A stretch of 27,041 nt of DNA, from assembly GCA_043101635.1 (NCBI GenBank), contig JBICIE010000046.1:1-27041 (forward strand), read 5' to 3'. Position 1 is the stretch's first letter. Every line of letters starts with the position of its first letter. Shown piece by piece: positions 1 to 7,336 of this stretch. A program made the position numbers and the translations under genes. The DNA comes from CAYMJK01 sp043101635. Its GTDB lineage: Bacteria > Planctomycetota > Phycisphaerae > Phycisphaerales > UBA1924. The notes under the pieces are model-generated. The model did not search any database and was not told the origin of the DNA. It was given only the letters and a program-made list of their open reading frames with translations.

Positions 1-396
1 GATCAACCCGACCAGACGCGCCCGGTCACCCGCCTGTCGTTCCATGACATTCATGCTCGGCCTCCTGCCAGTTGCTTCAGTCTGGCACGGATCCGAACAA
101 GCGCCAGCCAGCGCCCGAAAATTTTGTGCGGATGGTATAACACGTGTCATTAACGACACGCTCGAAGCCCAACTGATCCGGCCCGACGACCCAGAGAGCG
201 AGTCGACGCGGCACGCCCGATATGTGCCCTTCTGGGCCTAGCGCGCAAATGGTCCGAACGCCGAGAACCCCAATATACGGTGTCCACATAGCTGTAGCCC
301 CTATCCAATGGGTACTTGGGTGCCGGAACCCTGCTTCAAGTCAAATAGCCGTCAAGTGGCCTCGTGAAGCCTTACTGGGGCGATCAGGTCGCCTTG
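1..396. other. Intergenic region without recognisable gene
   Basis: No open frame here gives a recognisable protein, and the frames present are short and of unusual composition. The stretch is less GC-rich than the rest of the window. It contains the near-palindrome described at 144-159 and, at its right edge, the presumed -10 element of the sigma factor gene. It could hold a regulatory region or the degraded end of something to the left of the window. Confidence 0.5.
136..159. promoter_or_regulatory. Possible -10 box plus 16-bp near-palindrome (operator-like)
   Basis: TATAAC at 136-141 resembles a sigma-70 -10 box. It is followed at 144-159 by GTGTCATTAACGACAC, which matches its reverse complement at 14 of 16 positions. 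No good -35 box is seen 16-18 nt upstream. A promoter with an adjacent operator is one reading; chance is another. Confidence 0.22.
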
Positions 397-402
397 TACC
401 CT
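397..402 (+). promoter_or_regulatory. Predicted -10 (TACCCT), leaderless start of sigma factor gene
   Basis: TACCCT ends exactly 5 nt before GTG 408. The same geometry (TANNNT, 5 nt, start codon) occurs at four other genes in this window. A TTACTG at 372-377 is a loose -35 candidate with a 19-nt spacer. No ribosome binding site fits the GTG. Confidence 0.45.
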
Positions 403-407
403 CCAGC

Positions 408-977
408 GTGACCTCCCTGGATCCCGACCGCTGGGTTCCCGACCACGGCGAGGCGCTGCTGCGCTTCGCCCAGGTGCGCCTGCGCGATCACGATGCCGCC
501 TGCGAGGCGGTGCAGGAGACCCTCGCCGCGGCCCTCGGCGCTCGGGACAGCTTCGCCGGGCAGGCCTCCGAGCGGACCTGGCTGATCGCCATCCTCAAGC
601 GGAAGGTCGTCGACGAGATCCGCCGCCGGGCCCGGACCGGCCCGACCAGCGAGGATGCCCGGCAGATCGAGGGCGATCTGTTCGAAAGGGGCTTCTGGCG
701 GCGCCGTCCCGCCGACTGGCCGGCGGATCCGGGCGCCAGCATGCAGCAGCAGGAGTTCTGGGACGCTCTGGAGGCTTGCCTGGCGGCGCTGCCGGAGCGA
801 ACCGGCCAGGCGTTCGTGCTGCGGGAGCTCGACGGGCTCGACACGGCCGAGATCTGTGAGATACTTGCCCTGACGCCGACCAATCTGTCGACACTGCTGC
901 ACCGCGCCCGCCTGCGACTGCGCGAGTGCCTCTCCCAGCGGTGGTTCGGTGGGGCTGCCGGAGACGCTCGTGCGTGA
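408..977 (+). CDS. ECF-type RNA polymerase sigma factor
   Basis: A 189-residue protein, the usual ECF length. Region sigma-2 spans about residues 8-75 (RLRDHDAACEAVQETL, then SERTWLIAILKRKVVDEIRR). Region sigma-4 spans about 115-175, with the helix-turn-helix LDGLDTAEICEILALTPTNL followed by LLHRARLRLRECL. The linker (FWRRRPADW, QQQEFW) matches a group of ECF factors I know from proteobacteria that are paired with small zinc-binding anti-sigma proteins. The frame is open back to ATG 222, but that part is not sigma-like. I chose GTG 408 because it gives the family length and has TACCCT 5 nt upstream. The anti-sigma-like gene overlaps its 3' end. It should direct core polymerase to a specific set of promoters; the signal is unknown. 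Confidence 0.85.
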   Translation: MTSLDPDRWVPDHGEALLRFAQVRLRDHDAACEAVQETLAAALGARDSFAGQASERTWLIAILKRKVVDEIRRRARTGPTSEDARQIEGDLFERGFWRRRPADWPADPGASMQQQEFWDALEACLAALPERTGQAFVLRELDGLDTAEICEILALTPTNLSTLLHRARLRLRECLSQRWFGGAAGDARA

Positions 978-1266
978 CCTTGTGCGTGGCATACTGCTGA
1001 TCCTGACCGTGCGCTGCCAGCGCGCCGATCGGCTGCTCTCCGAGCGGGCGGTGCGCAAGCTCCGCTGGTACGAGTCGGTCGCGGCGCACTCGCACAGCTC
1101 CATCTGCCGGTCCTGCCGCCGGGCCCGGCGCCAGCTTCGGGCGCTCAACGAGATCATGGCTGAGCGCGCTGCCCGGGGCGAGCCGCTCACCGGCGAGTTG
1201 AGCCCCGAGACCGCCGCGCGCCTCGCCGGAGGCCTGCCGGGCGGTCCGCGCGGTCGGCCGGATTGA
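970..1266 (+). CDS. Small zinc-binding anti-sigma-like protein (ZAS/zf-HC2)
   Basis: About 98 residues. It has the zinc anti-sigma signature: a Cys near the N-terminus (TVRCQRADRLLSE) and, about 30 residues later, HSSICRSC, which is H-x3-C-x2-C. Known ZAS proteins hold an ECF sigma factor inactive through this helical domain. No transmembrane segment is present, so it would be cytosolic, as in the small redox- or metal-sensing ZAS proteins. Start GTG 970 is preferred over GTG 949 because GGAG at 960-963 lies 6 nt upstream. It overlaps the sigma gene by 8 nt, so the two are very likely translationally coupled. The role is inferred from the motif and the neighbour; homology outside the motif is weak. 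Confidence 0.65.
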   Translation: MRDLVRGILLILTVRCQRADRLLSERAVRKLRWYESVAAHSHSSICRSCRRARRQLRALNEIMAERAARGEPLTGELSPETAARLAGGLPGGPRGRPD

Positions 1267-1318
1267 GATCGTGAAATCCACGCAAGCGGGCGTGACGATC
1301 CCGCGCGCTGTGCGACCA

Positions 1319-1332
1319 ACTCCCCGGGGAGT
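1319..1332. repeat. Perfect 14-bp palindrome upstream of the spondin-domain gene
   Basis: ACTCCCCGGGGAGT lies in the 105-nt gap before the gene at 1372. It could be an operator, but GC-only palindromes arise easily in such a genome. Confidence 0.3.
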
Positions 1333-1371
1333 GAGCGTTGCCAGTCACACCGAGAGAATGAAGGAGATCTC

Positions 1372-2145
1372 ATGCCGCTTGCAACACGAACCGCCGCACT
1401 CGCCGGCGCCGTTGGCCTCTGCGCTGCCGCCGGCGCCCAGCCCGTCGAGATCGGGGTGATCGTCGAGAGCCTCGCGCCGGAGATGGGCACGTTCCAGACG
1501 CCCTTCTGGGTCGGCTTTCACGACGGCTCGTTCGACACTTATGACCTTGGCAGCCCCGCCTCGCCGGCGCTGGAGCGCATCGCCGAGGATGGCAACGCCG
1601 GCCCGCTGCGCTCGCTGTTCGCCGGTCCCGGTCGCGTCGATGGGGTGATCGCTACGTCGGACGGCGTGCCGCCCTTCGGCCCCGGCGAACGGGCCCAGAT
1701 GAGCTTCACGCTCGATGCGGCCGACAACAAATTCTTCAGCTACGCCAGCATGCTCATCCCGAGCAACGACGCCTTCGTCGCCAACGGCAACCCGCTGGCC
1801 CATCAGATCATCAGCGACACCGGAGCGCTGATGCCAACGTCGTTTGTCATCATGGGTTCGGCCGTGCTCGACGCCGGGACCGAGGTGAACACCGAGATCC
1901 CGGAGCACACCGCCTTCTTCGGGCAGATGACGCCGGACACCGGCGTCGACGAGGGGGGTGTCGTGCACGCCCACCCGGGCTTCATGCCGCCGGGCAGCGG
2001 CGGCATTCTCGATGACCCGATGTTCGCCGCGGCGGACTTCACCGCCGCCGGCTACCAGGTCGCCCGCATCACCATCGTCCCGGCGCCCGGCGCTATGGCC
2101 CTGGGGGGCCTCGGCCTGCTGACCCTGGCCCGTCGCCGGCGCTGA
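1372..2145 (+). CDS. Secreted spondin-domain protein with PEP-CTERM-like anchor
   Basis: A 257-residue exported protein. Residues 1-22 are a signal peptide ending AAAGAQ. Residues about 25-175 look like a Spondin_N domain: TPFWVGFHDGSFDTYDLG, ALERIAEDGN, FGPGERAQMSFTLDAADNKF and YASMLIPSNDAF are typical segments. The last ~22 residues are a sorting tail of VPAPGA, a hydrophobic stretch and RRRR, the PEP-CTERM-like type common in Phycisphaerae. Such tails are normally processed by an exosortase/archaeosortase-like enzyme, none of which is in the window. AAGGAG at 1361-1366 sits 5 nt before ATG 1372 and fixes the start. It lies 105 nt after the sigma/anti-sigma pair and may or may not be a target of it. 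Binding partner unknown. Confidence 0.82.
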   Translation: MPLATRTAALAGAVGLCAAAGAQPVEIGVIVESLAPEMGTFQTPFWVGFHDGSFDTYDLGSPASPALERIAEDGNAGPLRSLFAGPGRVDGVIATSDGVPPFGPGERAQMSFTLDAADNKFFSYASMLIPSNDAFVANGNPLAHQIISDTGALMPTSFVIMGSAVLDAGTEVNTEIPEHTAFFGQMTPDTGVDEGGVVHAHPGFMPPGSGGILDDPMFAAADFTAAGYQVARITIVPAPGAMALGGLGLLTLARRRR

Positions 2146-2193
2146 TCTCGGCCTGTCGCGCCGTCTGACCCCGGCGCGGAACGAACGCGGCAG

Positions 2194-2218
2194 GGAGCGG
2201 GCCGGCGCCCGCTCCTTT
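2194..2218 (+). terminator. Probable intrinsic terminator after the spondin-domain gene
   Basis: GGAGCGGG at 2194-2201 pairs perfectly with CCCGCTCC at 2208-2215 across a 6-nt loop, followed by TTT. The U tract is short. It lies 49 nt past the stop codon. Confidence 0.6.
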
Positions 2219-2250
2219 GCCGTGCGCGATCCATGGCCCCTCGGGCGTCG

Positions 2251-2256
2251 TACGCT
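2251..2256 (+). promoter_or_regulatory. Predicted -10 (TACGCT), leaderless start at 2262
   Basis: TACGCT is followed by 5 nt and then GTG 2262. The preceding gene ends in a terminator at 2194-2218, so a promoter is required close to this point. No -35 box is obvious. Confidence 0.42.
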
Positions 2257-2261
2257 GGGTC

Positions 2262-2741
2262 GTGGATGACGCCCGGGAACGCGCGGCCCTGATCGCCTGG
2301 CTCGCCGAGCACGACGAGCGCTGCCCGGTGTGCAACTACAACGTCCGCGGCGTGCGCCAGGCGACCTGCCCGGAGTGCGCTGCCCCGCTGCGCCTGGGTG
2401 TCGTCAGCCCGCATGTGGCGCTCGGGCCGTGGCTGCTGGCGATCATCGCCTTTGCGCTGGCGCTCGGGTTCGACGGCGTGGTGACCACGCTGTTGACCAT
2501 CGGGATGGGGCTCGCGACGCTCTACGGAAGCGGGCCGCCGCTGCTCGCCGCGGTGGGCCTGCTCGGCTCGTTCTTGCTGCTCGGGGCCCTCAGCGGCGCC
2601 GGCCTGTGGTGGATGCTCGCGCGACGGCGCCAGTGGCGCCAGGCTGCGCCGAGGGTCCAGTGGGCCAGGGCCTGGGCCATCTTCGCAGCAGTCTTCGTGA
2701 TCCATGCGAGCGCCGGTGCGCTGATGGCCTGGCGGCTTTGA
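2262..2741 (+). CDS. Zinc-ribbon membrane protein of unknown function
   Basis: A 159-residue protein. A zinc ribbon is formed by Cys21, Cys24, Cys36 and Cys39 (CPVCNYNVRG ... CPEC). The CPxCxYxxRG form is very frequent in small planctomycete membrane proteins. Three hydrophobic segments follow, at about residues 52-70, 88-110 and 135-155, with a basic stretch (ARRRQWRQ) between the second and third. The cytosolic ribbon would sit at the N-terminus. The frame is open back to TTG 2217, but a terminator ends there; GTG 2262 is chosen because of its position after TACGCT. It stands alone between terminator-like hairpins. Function not known. Confidence 0.65.
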   Translation: MDDARERAALIAWLAEHDERCPVCNYNVRGVRQATCPECAAPLRLGVVSPHVALGPWLLAIIAFALALGFDGVVTTLLTIGMGLATLYGSGPPLLAAVGLLGSFLLLGALSGAGLWWMLARRRQWRQAAPRVQWARAWAIFAAVFVIHASAGALMAWRL

Positions 2742-2781
2742 CCTACTCGGCTGCCGGGGCGGACTGCGCATCTGCCGCGGC

Positions 2782-2801
2782 CATTCCCGTGTTCGGGAAT
2801 G
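2782..2801. repeat. Perfect 8-bp inverted repeat, terminator or operator
   Basis: CATTCCCG and CGGGAATG flank a TGTT loop, 41 nt past the zinc-ribbon gene and 60 nt before the next start. There is no U tract, so Rho-independent termination is uncertain. Confidence 0.4.
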
Positions 2802-2861
2802 CCGACTCGCTTTCTGGCGCCATCGCACACAATCGGGTACGCTGATCGTGGAGGAAGTCGC

Positions 2862-3602
2862 ATGAGACCCACGCCCACGCTGTGCGCGCCGCTGCTCGCA
2901 GCGACCGTCGCTTCGCCGGCTTCGGCACAGATCCAGGAATACGAAAACGAGGCGGATTACCTCGCCGCAATTGGGTCGCTCGGGTTTGGGGCGCTGGTCG
3001 AGGACTTCGAGGGCGCCGCGTGGGATGACTACCGCACGATCAACCCGTTCGACCCGAAGGCGGCGCCGGCAGTCACCAGCCAGGGCATGCGCTGGAGCGG
3101 CAACGACTGGATCACGACCAACACCAACTGGGGGATCGGCGGCTCGTGGGGCGCCTTCACGATCTCCATGACCGGCGGCTGGCCCGAGTCGTTCCTCATC
3201 GAATCAGGGCGGACGCTCTTCGGCGCCGGGGGCTGGTTCAACTCCAACCCGGACTTCGGCGCCCACATCGGCATCATGGTGGACGGCGTGGTCGTTGCCG
3301 ATCGCAAGATCGGGATTGGCCATCAGTTCATCGGTGTGATCGTTCCGGCCGGCTTCACCGAGGTGACGTTCATCGACATCGAAGAGCAGGCCGCGATCGG
3401 CGCGGACAACTTCACCTTCGCCGTCCGGGAGGTGTGCTATCCCGACTGCGACAGCAGCGGAGCGCTCGACCTCTTCGACTTCCTGTGTTTTCAGAACGCC
3501 TTTGCGCTTGGCGATCCGTACGCGGATTGCGACGCAACCGGCGCTCTGGACTTCTTTGACTTTCTGTGCTTTCAGAACTTGTTCGCGCACGGGTGCGCGT
3601 AG
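2862..3602 (+). CDS. Secreted GC-type dockerin protein
   Basis: A 246-residue exported protein. Residues 1-23 form a signal peptide ending ASAQ. The middle (about 24-190) is a globular beta-rich domain I cannot assign (VEDFEGAAWDDY, GADNFTFAV). The C-terminal 55 residues (3435-3599) are a dockerin pair: two EF-hand-like loops, D-x-D-x-S/T-G-x-L-D-x-x-D, each followed by FDFLCFQN. Dockerins bind calcium and normally dock to a cohesin; here they probably retain the protein at the cell surface or in a complex. GGAGGAAG at 2850-2857 fixes ATG 2862. TACGCT at 2838-2843 could be its -10 box, which would put the ribosome binding site right at the 5' end of the transcript. Confidence 0.82.
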   Translation: MRPTPTLCAPLLAATVASPASAQIQEYENEADYLAAIGSLGFGALVEDFEGAAWDDYRTINPFDPKAAPAVTSQGMRWSGNDWITTNTNWGIGGSWGAFTISMTGGWPESFLIESGRTLFGAGGWFNSNPDFGAHIGIMVDGVVVADRKIGIGHQFIGVIVPAGFTEVTFIDIEEQAAIGADNFTFAVREVCYPDCDSSGALDLFDFLCFQNAFALGDPYADCDATGALDFFDFLCFQNLFAHGCA

Positions 3603-3659
3603 CGCGCCGGCTCAGGGCGCAGAGCAGGAACCCGCCGCCCAGCGGCGAGCCACCGCCAA

Positions 3660-3756
3660 CGGGAGTGGATGGGAATCGAACCCACCTGAGACCTGATCTC
3701 CAGACCTCACAACGGGTTTGAAGCCCGCGGCCGCCACCAGGCGTGCTGTCACTCCC
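3660..3756 (-). tRNA. selC: tRNA-Sec (selenocysteine, anticodon TCA)
   Basis: On the minus strand the RNA begins GGGAGTGA and ends CCACTCCC plus discriminator G at 3660. The acceptor pairs over 7 bp with an A-C mismatch at position 8, consistent with the 8-bp acceptor of bacterial tRNA-Sec. The anticodon loop CTTCAAA (3723-3717) carries TCA, which reads UGA. A long variable arm (TGAGGTCTG, loop GAGAT, CAGGTCTCA; 9 bp with two G-U pairs) and a T arm with GGTTCGATTCC complete the fold. CCA is not encoded. It lies 57 nt downstream of selA on the same strand with no promoter visible between, so co-transcription with selBA is likely. A weak GC hairpin at 3633-3647 follows it. Confidence 0.93.
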
Positions 3757-3763
3757 AGGTTTG

Positions 3764-3778
3764 CCAGCCCAGGGCTGG
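3764..3778. repeat. Interrupted palindrome between selA and selC
   Basis: CCAGCCC, a single A, then GGGCTGG. It lies next to the 3791-3811 hairpin in the 57-nt spacer between selA and tRNA-Sec. Confidence 0.5.
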
Positions 3779-3790
3779 ATGGGGCTGGTG

Positions 3791-3811
3791 GCACAGGCGC
3801 CTCGCCTGTGC
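3791..3811. repeat. REP-like hairpin immediately after selA
   Basis: GCACAGGC, loop GCCTC, GCCTGTGC: a perfect 8-bp stem starting 2 nt past the selA stop. It has no U tract on either strand. A GGTGGCACAGGCGCCTCGCC-type palindrome is a sequence I recall as dispersed in planctomycete genomes, so it may be a REP-like element rather than a terminator. Confidence 0.5.
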
Positions 3812-3813
3812 AA

Positions 3814-5214
3814 CTACGGAACCCTAGCCGCATCGAACACGGCCCGCGCCAACTGGGCGTCCTGCTCCGGGAACACCGTCCGCAGATCCAGCACGATGCG
3901 CCCGCCGTCGATCCGGCCGATCACACGCGGGTCGCCGGCGCGCAGCCTGGTCGCGAACTCGCCCTCGGCGCATGGCTCGCGCAACTGGCCCGGATCGATC
4001 GCAAGCGCGAAGCTCGCGATCGCCTGCCCCGGCGCCGAGCCGCCGCCGCAGAACGCCTCCGTTTCGATCGCCTCCGCTGCGACGCCGCGGCCGCTCAGCG
4101 CCTCGACGAGCCTGCCCGCCCGCGACCGGATGTGGCCAGCAGGAGTCAGCATCGCCCGCAGCGGCAGCGATGTCCCGCCCGCCTCGTGCAGGCGCAGGGT
4201 CGCCTCCAGGGCGCTGAGAATCAGCTTGTCCACCCGCAGCGCGCGCATCAGCGGATGCCGCTCGATGCGCTCGATCAGCTCGCGCCGGCCGACGATCACG
4301 CCGCACTGCGGCCCGCCGAGCAGCTTGTCCCCGCTGAACAGCACCAGGTCGGCGCCGGCCGCGATCGACGCCGCCGCCACCGGCTCATCGCCCGGCATCT
4401 GCGCCGCCATCTGCTCGTTGAGCACGCCCGAACCGATGTCGTGCATCGTCAGCAGCCCGCGCGACTGGCCCAGGGCCGCAAGCTCGCCGATGGCGACTTC
4501 CTGCACGAAGCCCTCGACACGGAAGTTGGACGGGTGCACCTTGAGCAGCGCCGCGGTCGTGTCGTCGATGGCGCGCGCATAGTCGGCGATGCGGGTGCGA
4601 TTGGTCGTGCCGACCTCGCGCAGCCTCGCCCCGGCCGCCCCGATGATGTCCGGCAGGCGGAACGAGCCGCCGATCTCCACCAGTTCCCCGCGCGAGACGA
4701 TGACGGTCCGGCCGGCGCACAGGGCCTGCGTGCAAAGCGTGACTGCCGCGGCGTTGTTGTTCACCACCGTCGCGGCCTCGGCGCCGGTCAGGCGCTGCAG
4801 CAGCGGTTCGACCACGCTCGCCCGGCGTCCGCGCTGGCCGGTCGCGAGGTCGAGTTCGACAGGGGCGTACCCGCAGGCGGCGTCGGCGACGGCCCGCACG
4901 GCCTCCGGCGCCAGTGGGGCCCGTCCGAGCCCTGTGTGGAGCATGACGCCGGTCGCATTGATCACAGGCGTCAGCGCCGGGCGAAGCTGGGCGGTCAGCC
5001 ATGCGCGCGCAGCGGCGACGATCGCGGCGCTGACCGCGGCGTCCGGCTTGCCGCCGAGGATCGCCGCCCGCGCCTGCTCGATTGCGACCCGGGCCGCCTC
5101 GGCCCGCAGCGCATCGGGCGCGGACACATCGCGCAGGCGCCCGGCGACCTCGTGCACCGCCGGCAGCGCCCGCAGCGCCTCGCGCCTGCCCGCCTCGACA
5201 GCGCCATCGCTCAT
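3814..5214 (-). CDS. selA: L-seryl-tRNA(Sec) selenium transferase
   Basis: A 466-residue PLP enzyme, close to the usual SelA length. It converts seryl-tRNA(Sec) to selenocysteinyl-tRNA(Sec) using selenophosphate. Family landmarks are INATGVMLHTGLGRAP (85-100), YAPVELDLATGQRGRR (116-131), VNNNAAAV (151-158), REVGTTNRT (199-207), VHPSNFRVEGF (226-236), MHDIGSG (257-263) and LFSGDKLLGGPQCG (292-305), with Lys297 as the PLP lysine. ATG 5214 overlaps the selB stop as ATGA, implying translational coupling. The frame is open further upstream, but that part lies inside selB. selC follows downstream. selD, which makes selenophosphate, is not in the window. Confidence 0.96.
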   Translation of the reverse strand: MSDGAVEAGRREALRALPAVHEVAGRLRDVSAPDALRAEAARVAIEQARAAILGGKPDAAVSAAIVAAARAWLTAQLRPALTPVINATGVMLHTGLGRAPLAPEAVRAVADAACGYAPVELDLATGQRGRRASVVEPLLQRLTGAEAATVVNNNAAAVTLCTQALCAGRTVIVSRGELVEIGGSFRLPDIIGAAGARLREVGTTNRTRIADYARAIDDTTAALLKVHPSNFRVEGFVQEVAIGELAALGQSRGLLTMHDIGSGVLNEQMAAQMPGDEPVAAASIAAGADLVLFSGDKLLGGPQCGVIVGRRELIERIERHPLMRALRVDKLILSALEATLRLHEAGGTSLPLRAMLTPAGHIRSRAGRLVEALSGRGVAAEAIETEAFCGGGSAPGQAIASFALAIDPGQLREPCAEGEFATRLRAGDPRVIGRIDGGRIVLDLRTVFPEQDAQLARAVFDAARVP

Positions 5215-7148
5215 GGAACCCCTCCCGGCTGCGCCGACGCCGGCTGCGCCGCCTCCTCGCGCCCGCGCGGCCCGAGCACCCGCTCGTCGCCCACCCGGCG
5301 CGTCATCCCGATGCGGTCCAGGTACTCGCAGATCGGCACCGCGTACTTGCGGCTGGTGCCGAGCAGGTCGCGCAGGTCGGCCACGAGCATGCTGGCGCCG
5401 CCGGCAAGCCGCTCGATGACGCGCCGGCGCAGTTCCGCTTCCCACTTCGAGTGCAGGTAGAGGCCGGCGCCGAGATGCGCGAGCTGCCCGAGCGCCGCCT
5501 GCATCTCCAGCAGTTGGCGCAGCTCGGCATCCCGCAGGTCGAGCGCACTTGCCAGCGCGGCGCCGGTGGGGGGGCTGAAGCCGGCGTCATCGAGCGCGTC
5601 GAGCAGCCTCTGCGCCGCCTGCTTCTGGCGCGGGCTCAGCTTCGGCCCGCGCCCGGCGAGGGCGATCATCCCGCCATCGAGCGCCACTTCGCCGCGATCG
5701 GCGAGCCGCCGCGCGCACTGCTCGACCAGGTCCTTCTCCAGAAAGTCGAGCCGTTGCAGCAGGCGCGACAGCGGGAGCGCCGGCGCCGCCGGGGCTTCCT
5801 CGTGCAGCGCCTCCAGGGCCCGCGTGATCAGCCCGTCAAGCTCGGCTGCGCGGTCGCTGTGCAGCAGCCCGGCGCCGAGCGGGACGAGCGCGCCCTTGGC
5901 GCACAGCCCCTCGATGGCGCCATCAACCTCCGCGCGGCCGAGCCCGGTGTCGCGGACAAGCTCGCCAGCGCCATGGACCGCCAGCCCGCGCAGCCAGGAT
6001 GCCGCCTCCACGCAGGCGCCCGACTCCAGTTGCGCCAGGCGCACCAGGGTCGCCTCGCGCCGGCGCGGCAGCGCCATGCGGCGGCCAAGCAGCACGCGCC
6101 CGCCGCCGATCGTCACCACCGGCGACTCGGCCCGGATCACCAGCGGCTGGCGCCCCAGCGCCACCACCGGCTCGGCGCAGATGAGCTGCGCCAGGCCGGA
6201 CTGTCCCGGCGCCAGCTCGCGCCCTTCCAGCAGGCGCACCCGGGCGCCGACCTCGCGCGTGCCGAGGTGCAGGCGCACGCGCATCCGGTGGCGGATGGCC
6301 AGCGGCGACTGCGCCAGCGCCCGCAGGCGCACCAGCAGCGACTGCGCCGGCGCCAGCATGCCCGGCGTCGTCAGCTCGTCGCCGCGCCCGATCTCGCTGT
6401 GATGGACCCCCGACAGCAGGATCGCCGCACGCTGGCCCGCCTCGATCCGCTCGACGGCCGCTCCGTGCGACTGCAGCCCGCGGATGCGCACCGGCCTGCT
6501 GTGCGGCTGCTGCTCCAGTTCCGCGCCGACCGCCGCGCTGCCGCTCCAGACCGTCCCCGTCACCACCGTCCCCGAGCCCTCCCGCACGAAGGAGCGATCC
6601 ACCGCCAGCCGGAACGGCCCGTCGGCGCTGCGACCGCGCGCCTGCCGGCAGGCGGCGCCGATCGCCACCTTCAACTCCTCCAGCCCGACGCCGGTGTGCG
6701 CGCTGCAGCGCACGATCGGCGCCGGTTCCAGGAACGTCCCCCGCACCGCCTGCCGGATGTCCTGCTCGACCATGTCCAGCCACGACGGCTCGACCAGGTC
6801 GATCTTGGTCAGGGCGATCAGCCCGGCGGAGACATCCAGCATGTCCAGGATCGCCAGGTGCTCGGCGGTCTGCGGCATGACCGAGTCGTCGGCGGCGACG
6901 ACGAGCATCGCGACATCCACGCCGCTGGCGCCTGCGAGCATATTGCGAACAAACCGCTCATGCCCCGGCACATCCACGATCCCCACCGGGGCCCCGCCCA
7001 CATCAAGATGGGCGAACCCGAGGTCGATCGTCACCCCGCGCCGCTTCTCCTCCGGCAGCCGGTCGGTGTCCACGCCGGTGAGGGCGCGCACCAGCGACGT
7101 CTTGCCGTGATCGATGTGCCCCGCAGTTCCGAGTGTGACGGCGGTCAT
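5211..7148 (-). CDS. selB: Selenocysteine-specific translation elongation factor SelB
   Basis: A 645-residue protein (E. coli SelB is 614). It brings Sec-tRNA(Sec) to the ribosome at UGA codons marked by a SECIS hairpin. The GTPase domain has G1 GHIDHGKT (10-17), switch-1 Thr in RRGVTIDLGF (37-46), G3 DVPGHERF (59-66) and G4 TKID (114-117). EF-Tu-like beta-barrel domains follow to about residue 350. The rest is the winged-helix region that binds SECIS RNA, ending in a segment (SRKYAVPICEYLDRIGMTRR) typical of the last winged helix. The start is ATG 7148; no clear ribosome binding site is seen. It is first in the unit selB-selA-selC and is transcribed divergently from the gene at 7337. Confidence 0.96.
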   Translation of the reverse strand: MTAVTLGTAGHIDHGKTSLVRALTGVDTDRLPEEKRRGVTIDLGFAHLDVGGAPVGIVDVPGHERFVRNMLAGASGVDVAMLVVAADDSVMPQTAEHLAILDMLDVSAGLIALTKIDLVEPSWLDMVEQDIRQAVRGTFLEPAPIVRCSAHTGVGLEELKVAIGAACRQARGRSADGPFRLAVDRSFVREGSGTVVTGTVWSGSAAVGAELEQQPHSRPVRIRGLQSHGAAVERIEAGQRAAILLSGVHHSEIGRGDELTTPGMLAPAQSLLVRLRALAQSPLAIRHRMRVRLHLGTREVGARVRLLEGRELAPGQSGLAQLICAEPVVALGRQPLVIRAESPVVTIGGGRVLLGRRMALPRRREATLVRLAQLESGACVEAASWLRGLAVHGAGELVRDTGLGRAEVDGAIEGLCAKGALVPLGAGLLHSDRAAELDGLITRALEALHEEAPAAPALPLSRLLQRLDFLEKDLVEQCARRLADRGEVALDGGMIALAGRGPKLSPRQKQAAQRLLDALDDAGFSPPTGAALASALDLRDAELRQLLEMQAALGQLAHLGAGLYLHSKWEAELRRRVIERLAGGASMLVADLRDLLGTSRKYAVPICEYLDRIGMTRRVGDERVLGPRGREEAAQPASAQPGGVP

Positions 7149-7205
7149 GGCAGGCCAGGCGGCGCCGGCGCCGGGGGACCCGATCCGCCCGGCGCCGGTC
7201 CACGC

Positions 7206-7213
7206 AGTCTATA
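7206..7213 (-). promoter_or_regulatory. Possible promoter of selB
   Basis: On the minus strand TATAGACT at 7213-7206 offers -10 matches (TATAGA or TAGACT) about 60 nt before selB. No convincing -35 box is visible. It would serve the whole selB-selA-selC unit. Confidence 0.35.
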
Positions 7214-7336
7214 GGGGAACTCACCCTGATGTGCCCGCGGACCCTGGGCCCGCGCGTCGATCTGCTGTAGGATGGCGCGAGATGGGCGGGTACGTCTGCC
7301 CGCCTGAAGAGAGAGGAAGCAGAAAGGAGCACAGCC

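Noticed and set aside
44..241. Small 65-residue open frame in the left intergenic region
   Set aside because: No ribosome binding site, no recognisable motif, and it overlaps an equally plausible antisense frame.
3718..5460. Long plus-strand frames opposite selA and selB
   Set aside because: Shadow frames of two unmistakable genes; the sequence is low-complexity Arg/Ala/Pro.
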